Shown here: piece after piece, positions 58,318 through 64,000 of the stretch
Numbering within the stretch: the stretch's first letter is position 1
Layout of the letters: each line of letters starts with the position of its first letter
The notes under the pieces: generated by a model
The model's input: the letters and a program-made list of their open reading frames with translations, nothing else
What the model was told of the DNA's origin: nothing
The model's database searches: none
Made by a program: the position numbers and the translations under genes
NCBI RefSeq assembly: GCF_007744515.1
Contig: NZ_CP036268.1
Location: 2,395,712 to 2,459,711 of the forward strand
Direction: 5' to 3'
DNA length: 64,000 nt
Source: Stratiformator vulcanicus
GTDB taxonomy: Bacteria; Planctomycetota; Planctomycetia; Planctomycetales; Planctomycetaceae

Positions 58318-58720
58318 TTAGTCTGGCGGTTCCCGCACCGGCGGCAGATGATCCCGCTCCATGTGAGATCGCTTCCTGTTATAGTACCCGGTTAACTCGC
58401 GAGTCAGGTATTCTTCGTGCTGCTTGCCGAACACGATGAAGCGATTCAGATACTCAATCTTGATTGTCTCGATGAACCACTCGCAGCGACCATCAAGTTC
58501 GGCGAGGGTTTCGGCAAAGGATCCTTGCTCTGAGGATGCGATTCTCCTGCTTCAGATACTCAACACACTTTGCCAGTTCGCGGTCAGTAGCAGATGCGAT
58601 CAGGGCCAGCAGTGGGTGGAAAATCCGGGCCATGTTGGTAACGTCCGAGTAGCTAATCTGGAAGGTTCTACACATTCGTTGAACATCGCTCTGAGACGGA
58701 TTTTCATTGGTCCGATGCAT
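58318..58720 (-). pseudogene. Transposase/integrase relic with internal deletion
   Basis: The N-terminal fragment (to about 58500) reads MARIFHPLLALIASATDREL then AKCVEYLKQENRILRARI, the usual start of planctomycete DDE transposases. The C-terminal fragment reads ELDGRCEWFIETIKIEYLNR, then FGKQHEEYLTRELTGYYNRK, and ends at TAA 58318; this is the tail of an rve integrase core. The fragments are in different frames and the catalytic middle is gone, so the gene is dead. Confidence 0.75.
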
Positions 58721-59160
58721 TGGTCAACCCTGTGGTTCTTAATACTGTCCAGAATTCGTTTCCGCGGCCAACATCGACTCATTGTTCACAACTCAGCGTC
58801 CTAGATTGTGCGCAATGTTCGTAACGCGCAGAGTCGCAGGGGTGATCCCAGCCTGTCGCGGAGAGTTTCGTCATCTGGGGCTGCTTCTCGCAGGCCCGGG
58901 ACGGTGTCACTCCAAGCGACCTACTACCCGTGTCGGCGACAGGTCTCGAACCTATCTTCGTTCCCCCACTAATATGCGACAGCGTACTTCTGCCTAAGCC
59001 AGGTCGAAGCGTGGCGCTAGCGTCTTGAGTCTATGGAACCGAACGAGGCCACTTGCTGACATTGGCTCCAAGGTATTGTGCGCGCCCTCGGACGAGGGAG
59101 CATCGAATACCTTGATGACGAGTTAAGTCGTAAACGTCACCCGTAAAGAGGGTTACGATG
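58721..59160. other. Gap between transposase relic and cas2; no CRISPR array
   Basis: This 440-bp stretch is where a type I-E array would often lie. I see no repeated 28-29-mer and no palindromic I-E-type repeat. The only structure is a nested hairpin at 59069-59114: CAAGGTATT pairs with AATACCTTG, and an inner CCCTCG pairs with CGAGGG. Confidence 0.55.
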
Positions 59161-59481
59161 TTAGCCCTCTTGCCGGAGAGCGAGCCGATCTTCTGGAGAA
59201 TCAACTTTCGGTCGCAAAACCAAGTGAATTCCTTCCATGTCGAGCATTCGTCGAGACGGATCCCCCTCGACGCGATACACGAAGCCTTGCTCGGCTTTGG
59301 GACTCGACCAAGCTTGAAAGCAAGCGCCGTGTTTGGCGTGCTTGACGGCACGCTCCCACAGTCGGTCACGGACCCGCGCACTCACTTTGCCGAGGAATGT
59401 CCCGGCCCTCGGCTCGATCATCCACCGGCTCAGGTCTCCCCGCAGGCTGGTCGGGACGCGTTCTAGAATCATGACTGTCAT
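59161..59481 (-). CDS. cas2: CRISPR-associated endonuclease Cas2, subtype I-E
   Basis: This 106-residue Cas2e works with Cas1 to integrate new spacers. It starts MTVMILERVPTSLRGDLSRW and continues with MIEPRAGTFLGKVSARVRDR, the hallmark of the CasX2/Cas2e type. A longer upstream frame exists, but the ATG at 59481 gives the usual family length. It is the last gene of the leftward cas operon and starts inside the 3' end of cas1. Confidence 0.93.
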   Translation of the reverse strand: MTVMILERVPTSLRGDLSRWMIEPRAGTFLGKVSARVRDRLWERAVKHAKHGACFQAWSSPKAEQGFVYRVEGDPSRRMLDMEGIHLVLRPKVDSPEDRLALRQEG

Positions 59482-60298
59482 TGCCGAGCACCTTTTCAAT
59501 TTCCGGCAGCAACCGAGATAGGAACTTTTGCTCTGTGAAGACATCGCGACATGCGATCCGCACCCGACGCTCCACGCTCTTATCGGACTCCGCAACCGTG
59601 CGGAATGCCAACGGAACGATCAGATCGATCTTGAACAAGTCGGCCACATCATAGACGAACGAGAGCATCTTGCCGGTATGAATGAAGCCGAGTGCAGAGC
59701 TGTATCCAGCTGCCACAATCCCGGCGTGACACACTCCGTTCAGGCAGGCTGACGCCGCTGAGAGGGCTCGATTGAGAGGATCACCTTTCTCCCAGGAACT
59801 GTAGTCGTAGTTCCGCCCCTTCCACTGCACGCCGTGTTCCTCAGCAAGTCGTTCATAGGCAGTTCGAACACGGTAGCCTTCCCGACCCCGAATCGTTCTT
59901 ATGTCTACATCCGGCTCGACTGTTTCTCCGAAACGGCGTGAGTACATCCGTGCGACCACTTCCCGCCGCAAACGCGGGATTGAAACCAACTTTGCTTGGT
60001 GGATCAGTCGAGATGCAGAGTGTGTGCCGCCACGCCCATGGGCGTAGTATCGAACTCCCTGCTCAGCACACCAGATGACTGTGCAGTCGCAATCGGACAG
60101 GTTGTCGATCGCCTTCTGGGTAATCGTTGCACCTGGACCGAGCATTAACGTCGACAAACCCGAAACGGGTATCGGCGTGCGTCCCAGTTCCGTGACGTAG
60201 GCGATCGCTTTCGCCTCCTGCTCGATCCGCCCCTTCTCAAGATAGAGAAAACTCAGCCGATCACCGAAGCGGGCATAATCATGAAGATTTCGCTGCAC
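59366..60298 (-). CDS. cas1: CRISPR-associated integrase Cas1, subtype I-E
   Basis: This 310-residue Cas1e integrates protospacers into the array. It begins VQRNLHDYARFGDRLSFLYL at a GTG (60298) with GAGGGGG just upstream. Conserved acidic and His residues are visible in AYERLAEEHGVQWKGRNY and in LGFIHTGKMLSFVYDVADLF (His then Asp...Asp). It follows cas6e by 16 bases. Its last ~38 residues overlap the cas2 gene by 116 bases; this tail is Pro/Arg/Glu-rich and may be a late extension past the core. Confidence 0.94.
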   Translation of the reverse strand: MQRNLHDYARFGDRLSFLYLEKGRIEQEAKAIAYVTELGRTPIPVSGLSTLMLGPGATITQKAIDNLSDCDCTVIWCAEQGVRYYAHGRGGTHSASRLIHQAKLVSIPRLRREVVARMYSRRFGETVEPDVDIRTIRGREGYRVRTAYERLAEEHGVQWKGRNYDYSSWEKGDPLNRALSAASACLNGVCHAGIVAAGYSSALGFIHTGKMLSFVYDVADLFKIDLIVPLAFRTVAESDKSVERRVRIACRDVFTEQKFLSRLLPEIEKVLGNDSHDSRTRPDQPAGRPEPVDDRAEGRDIPRQSECAGP

Positions 60299-60314
60299 GG
60301 GACCCCCTCGTGTA

Positions 60315-61007
60315 CTAAGAGAGCTTGATCGACAGTAAACCGAAGCCGAAGCCTTTGGCTGGGCCAATACCCGCCAGAAGGGCGTCGCAGAACGCAGCCG
60401 GTTCAACGACGCGGATCGAACCTGAATAACGTACGCTTAGCCACTTCCGCTTTGCTCCCTTCGCAGTGCTGCGAACCATGCCCAGCGGTTCGATCTGAAG
60501 GTCCCGGCCAAGCTCGAACCCATGAACTGTCCCTTTCCTGATTAACCAGTCGCACTGTTCCTCCTCCTTCAACAGGCCGACTCGTTTTCCCGGGATCTTC
60601 CTTTTGGGAACTGGCTGTCGGTGATCGAACTTGCCGACTCTGCGAGTCGGATTAGCGACAAGGCGAAATTGGAAGATATCCCCGTTGTGAATCGGGATAC
60701 CTCCTCCGGAACGTCCCGCCGGCACCGGTTCGTAATCAATCGAGTGGCAACAGCCCGCCTCGTTGCCGGCGATATAGCCAGAGGGGAGTCGTTTCCATTG
60801 AGGCGCTTTCCAAGAAAGCACCAATACCGAAGGTGGAACAGTCTCCGTATGCAGTTCGGTCCGGAACAAGACTCTTCGCCCGTTGGCTCCGTCCGGTTTC
60901 TCAGGGCTGAACAGGTTCCAAAGCGTCTTGTGCATTTCGTCGGGAGATCCGAGATCCCTCGCAACGTTGCGTTCGAGCGGGTTGAGCAATAAGCGGCTGA
61001 GGATCAA
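60315..61007 (-). CDS. cas6e: CRISPR RNA endonuclease Cas6e (CasE)
   Basis: This 230-residue Cas6e cuts the pre-crRNA within its repeats and stays bound to the crRNA in Cascade. It starts MILSRLLLNPLERNVARDLG, with the following PDEMHKTLWNLF that carries the catalytic His region. The C-terminal Gly-rich loop GIGPAKGFGFGLLSI is typical of Cas6. Four bases separate it from cas5. Confidence 0.94.
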   Translation of the reverse strand: MILSRLLLNPLERNVARDLGSPDEMHKTLWNLFSPEKPDGANGRRVLFRTELHTETVPPSVLVLSWKAPQWKRLPSGYIAGNEAGCCHSIDYEPVPAGRSGGGIPIHNGDIFQFRLVANPTRRVGKFDHRQPVPKRKIPGKRVGLLKEEEQCDWLIRKGTVHGFELGRDLQIEPLGMVRSTAKGAKRKWLSVRYSGSIRVVEPAAFCDALLAGIGPAKGFGFGLLSIKLS

Positions 61008-61011
61008 GGCT

Positions 61012-61755
61012 TTACTCCTGAGCGGAAATTGAGGGTACGATCATTCTTGAGGCGATGTTCCGCGGTCGAAACTTACGCGCGGCGAAATTGAATCGCGGAA
61101 CGTCGATCCGCGTGCCGGTTGCGGCCCCCGCGTCATCGACGTCTATTACGATACGGCATTCTTCGAGATTGCAGGCTCTTAGTTGAATGCCTTTCGGTGG
61201 TGTCGTAAGAACGGCCATGAGTTCGTCCAGCGAATTGCCCGGTACGATCGGGTTTATTTCCGGGAGGAGCGGTTCACCCGGCGGGCAGGACTTGCGTCCG
61301 AGGAATAATGGCCAGTGAGGGGCTTTCACTGCCTCACGCAAAAGCTCCATCAGGTCATCCGCGCCCATCAGCCCGACGAGAAAATCCGCATCGGCCAAAT
61401 AGAAGCGATTTGAGAGAACGGTATCCCCCGGCTTTCCACTGGCTTTGACTACTCCATAGGAAGGCCCGTTACGCTTGCCGCTCAGCGTCCCACCGCCGGC
61501 AGTATGGAAGTCGCGAAGCAACTGGCCTGCTTTGTTGATGCGAACCCCCATCTTCAACGAAGTCAGTTCGCCAAAGGTGATTGTCCGGCCCGCGTAGGTA
61601 AGTTCTGTCGCAGTGCGGTCCATCCCGAGTGCCGCGCACAGAATTCCGATCATGCCGGACTTGGACGGTTCCCGTCCGGTGTCACGGACAGTGAAGCGGG
61701 ACTGGGTTCCCCACGACTGAAGCGGCCCTGTGAGCCGTAGGATGAGGATGCTCAT
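61012..61755 (-). CDS. cas5e: Cascade subunit Cas5, subtype I-E (CasD)
   Basis: This 247-residue Cascade subunit caps the 5' end of the crRNA. MSILILRLTGPLQSWGTQSR and TGREPSKSGMIGILCAALG are the classical Cas5e start. Its ATG overlaps the cas7 stop by four bases (ATGA-type), so the two genes are coupled. Confidence 0.95.
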   Translation of the reverse strand: MSILILRLTGPLQSWGTQSRFTVRDTGREPSKSGMIGILCAALGMDRTATELTYAGRTITFGELTSLKMGVRINKAGQLLRDFHTAGGGTLSGKRNGPSYGVVKASGKPGDTVLSNRFYLADADFLVGLMGADDLMELLREAVKAPHWPLFLGRKSCPPGEPLLPEINPIVPGNSLDELMAVLTTPPKGIQLRACNLEECRIVIDVDDAGAATGTRIDVPRFNFAARKFRPRNIASRMIVPSISAQE

Positions 61756-62960
61756 GCCGATGCTCCTTCTTTCGAACGGAAGTGGACGGACTTCAGCGTC
61801 TGTTCCAGAAGCTGCTCCAGTGTGTCGACACGAGTATCTTTAAGATTCCCCAGCGCCTCATCGTCTAATTTATTGAGCGAGAGCAAGCGCCGCTGTTTAA
61901 TCCCACTATCGCCGTAGCTGCCGCAGAGCCTGTCCCAATGCTTCAGTAGTGCGTCGGCCGACAATTCCGTCAAACCGTGTTCCGACTGCTGCTTCGGATC
62001 GATCGGCTTCTCAAACGCATTGGCAAGGGACCACAGTCCTTGGTCCCGAAGCACGCACAGGATCAGCGTGGGCGGGTTTTGTGCGGCGAAGCTGTTTTGC
62101 TTGCCAGTCGGCACGGCGGAGATCGAAGCTCTTAAGAACGCTTCCACGGTCTTATTCGCCAGTTCTTCGTCGCCCTGAAGGTTGTCGACAAGCTGATTGA
62201 GATCGACGTTCGCGTAGCGATAGTAGCAGGCCGAGTTAAACTCGACCGTCCCCAGCATTCCCGCTCCGGCGTCTTCCTCACGGTTTTTGAGATCATCGAC
62301 AGCCGTGAAAAAGTCCATTTCCATCTCAACCTTATTGGTCGAAATGGCGTGCGCAACCTGGCATGAGGCATCGACGTTCTTACCGGGCAGGTCGGCGAGC
62401 ATGCGGCCGAAGAGGGCGACATCGGCGACTTTTTCGCCACCGAGCACCTGTTCGGCAGCGGATTTGATTTCATCGGGCAGCGTCGTCTCACCTTTCTTTG
62501 GCTTTTTCGCCTTCTTAGTCTTTGTGCCGCTCTCTTCCTCGGCAACGCTGACATCCTCCGGAATCTGATCCCAATACTCGTCGACAACTTTCACCAGACG
62601 TTGAATCACGTCTTCGCCGAGAAACAGCAAATACTCCGTTTCAAAGTCATCGCTGGATTTAATCTTCTGACTCTGTAATACGTTCGCGGTTTTTTGCAGC
62701 GAAAGACCCTCATCTCGTCCGTGGTCGCGGACCAGGTGCTCCGCGACGCGACCAATGACCCGCTTCGTCCGGAACGCCAGAACTTGGGGTGCGAGCAACT
62801 GATCATCTCGAAAATGCCTTCGAATCGACCGCTTGATGCACTGACTGCTGATGCGAGCCCGCCGATAGCCGCCGAAGACGCAATCTTTCGGCGCTCCGGT
62901 ATCGTCTCGATTTAGGTTTGACGGAGCAAAATTTTGCAAAATGTGGACTTCCAGAAACAT
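61752..62960 (-). CDS. cas7e: Cascade backbone subunit Cas7, subtype I-E (CasC/Cse4)
   Basis: This 402-residue protein forms the helical backbone on the crRNA. It starts MFLEVHILQNFAPSNLNRDD and has FGGYRRARISSQCIKRSIRR. The middle holds a charged, Lys-rich insertion (TKTKKAKKPKKGETTL, near residue 150). ATG 62960 has GGAGG seven bases upstream, so I prefer it to the longer frame starting eight codons earlier. Confidence 0.95.
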   Translation of the reverse strand: MFLEVHILQNFAPSNLNRDDTGAPKDCVFGGYRRARISSQCIKRSIRRHFRDDQLLAPQVLAFRTKRVIGRVAEHLVRDHGRDEGLSLQKTANVLQSQKIKSSDDFETEYLLFLGEDVIQRLVKVVDEYWDQIPEDVSVAEEESGTKTKKAKKPKKGETTLPDEIKSAAEQVLGGEKVADVALFGRMLADLPGKNVDASCQVAHAISTNKVEMEMDFFTAVDDLKNREEDAGAGMLGTVEFNSACYYRYANVDLNQLVDNLQGDEELANKTVEAFLRASISAVPTGKQNSFAAQNPPTLILCVLRDQGLWSLANAFEKPIDPKQQSEHGLTELSADALLKHWDRLCGSYGDSGIKQRRLLSLNKLDDEALGNLKDTRVDTLEQLLEQTLKSVHFRSKEGASA

Positions 62961-63055
62961 ATTGTGTCCTCCGCCGCGCAGCATCTATGGAGCAACCGTG
63001 ACGGGCGCGGTTCGCCGTCGATCGCTGATGAGTGATCTTTTTTTATCGCCGCTGC

Positions 63056-63652
63056 CTATGTCGTGCCGACAGCTTCGGATGCTTGCACCTGCTCGTCGGC
63101 CTTCGCAGCTCCGCCGCCGCCCCAGAAATCGCGGGCCCAGTGGGTCTGAACCCGCCGCTGCTGACCGTTCCAATTCAGCAGATCGTAGAGCAATTGATGG
63201 TAGTCGAAAGGCTTGTCTTTCGACTTCAGGAGCGAAACGACCTGTCTCAATCGATGCGGAAGGTCTTCACGGTCGGAATTCAGCAGCGCGACCAAACGTT
63301 TCTCGACGCCAGACCCCTCCGCCTCCCGCGGATCGTCCAGCGTATCTCGAAGTGCCCGGCCGATTGAGATGTCCTTGGCATGATGCTTTCCGGAGGTCGC
63401 CCCGCCTTGTTTCATCGCAAAGAGTGAAGCGACCAGCGCGTACCACTCTAATTCGCAATCAGGATCATCGTCGGTATGTCGCAGGACAAAGCGATCACGC
63501 AGCGGAGCCGCGCCGAACGGCTTACCGAGTCCGCCTCTTAATTCGGCGAGCGTTCGCCGGGAGGAGGCGTCATTCGCTCTGGCACCCTTTCGGACTTCGA
63601 TGAGCGAAAGCAGTTGTTTGACGAATGGGTAGTTTTGCAGTTGGCGTCTCAT
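63056..63652 (-). CDS. cse2: Cascade small subunit Cse2 (Cas11, CasB)
   Basis: This 198-residue helical small subunit of Cascade stabilises the R-loop. The pattern ASSRRTLAELRGGLGKPFGA, WYALVASLFAM, GRALRD and VEKRLVALLNSDREDLPHRL, followed by LLNWNGQQRRVQTHWARDFW, is typical of Cse2. Its start overlaps the cas8e stop by four bases. A 95-base gap follows before cas7. Confidence 0.93.
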   Translation of the reverse strand: MRRQLQNYPFVKQLLSLIEVRKGARANDASSRRTLAELRGGLGKPFGAAPLRDRFVLRHTDDDPDCELEWYALVASLFAMKQGGATSGKHHAKDISIGRALRDTLDDPREAEGSGVEKRLVALLNSDREDLPHRLRQVVSLLKSKDKPFDYHQLLYDLLNWNGQQRRVQTHWARDFWGGGGAAKADEQVQASEAVGTT

Positions 63653-64000
63653 GCAGCATGCTCCCCGCTAGTCGGCTCAACGTAGCTCTCAAGGAGCTTG
63701 TGTAATTTCATCCCCGGGTACCCTCGGCCTTTGTGAACGGCTTTCAGGATGCGAGCCGAACTTCCGAGCGGCACGACGGCATCGCTAAAGGCACTCCAAG
63801 CCGTGCGTCTCACGGGGCCGTGAACCCAACGCGCCAGTGCGACTGTATAAACTTCGTGCTCCGCCTGCTTATCGATTTCAGCAAGCCGTTCGAAGAATTG
63901 ATAGAAATGCTCTTCCAGTCGCGACCAATAGAGCCGGTCGGGGGCGAGTCGATTCGCCATCGCCGTGACGGCGGACGCGTCGGGCGATCGGGTCCCGAAG
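63649..64000 (-). CDS. cas8e: Cascade large subunit Cas8e (Cse1), 5' part outside window
   Basis: Only the last ~117 residues are visible; the frame is open to the right edge. The segment YWSRLEEHFYQFFERLAEID and ARWVHGPVRRTAWSAFSDAV match the C-terminal four-helix bundle of Cse1, which contacts target DNA and Cas3. The position directly before cse2 supports this. cas3 is expected further right. Confidence 0.85.
   Translation of the reverse strand, partial: FGTRSPDASAVTAMANRLAPDRLYWSRLEEHFYQFFERLAEIDKQAEHEVYTVALARWVHGPVRRTAWSAFSDAVVPLGSSARILKAVHKGRGYPGMKLHKLLESYVEPTSGEHAA

Noticed and set aside
58721-59160. Possible CRISPR array beside cas2
   Set aside because: No repeated unit of 28-29 bases with regular spacing; only one nested hairpin.

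Overview
The window looks like a chromosomal segment of a planctomycete. The DNA is GC-rich, and the giant exported protein carries the LEPR-XLL-type N-terminal motif typical of that phylum. Other hints are a dnaG-rpoD pair, an EboD-like cyclase, and recombinase and transposase relics of planctomycete style. I cannot name the genus.

Layout: (1) 1-7.2 kb is mostly housekeeping: the end of an EboD/AroB-like cyclase, a cluster of REP-like repeats, a ZIP metal transporter, the HrpA helicase and a ThuA-like protein. (2) 7.2-10.8 kb holds rpoD and dnaG, read leftwards. (3) About 12.0-18.1 kb is a putative integrative element. It has a large serine recombinase with an in-frame amber stop near its end, a decayed XRE regulator, and a compact ubiquitin-like cassette: a ThiS/MoaD-like modifier, an E2-like protein fused to a 17-cysteine zinc cluster, a JAMM (JAB) peptidase and a ThiF-type E1. 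Two small ORFs follow. The JAB gene has no ATG/GTG/TTG in the right place and seems to start at an AUA that overlaps the upstream stop codon. An IS3-family transposase relic follows at 18.4-18.8 kb.

(4) 19-58 kb is one functional block. A shortened SecA paralogue, an M50-protease/HlyD fusion with a PqqD-like N-terminus, a GAF/HlyD fusion, a plain HlyD adaptor, a TolC-like lipoprotein and a small exported protein sit beside a single 28.1-kb gene. That gene encodes a 9,367-residue surface protein with LEPR-XLL and DUF4347 at its N-terminus and several families of tandem and higher-order repeats. No ABC or RND pump is present, so I infer an unusual dedicated export and anchoring route for the giant protein.

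(5) 58.3-58.7 kb is a collapsed transposase. (6) 59.2-64 kb is a type I-E CRISPR-Cas operon read leftwards (cas8e, cse2, cas7, cas5, cas6e, cas1, cas2). No repeat array is visible next to cas2, and cas8e runs off the right edge. The two findings I rate highest are the giant-protein secretion locus and the mobile ubiquitin-like cassette.
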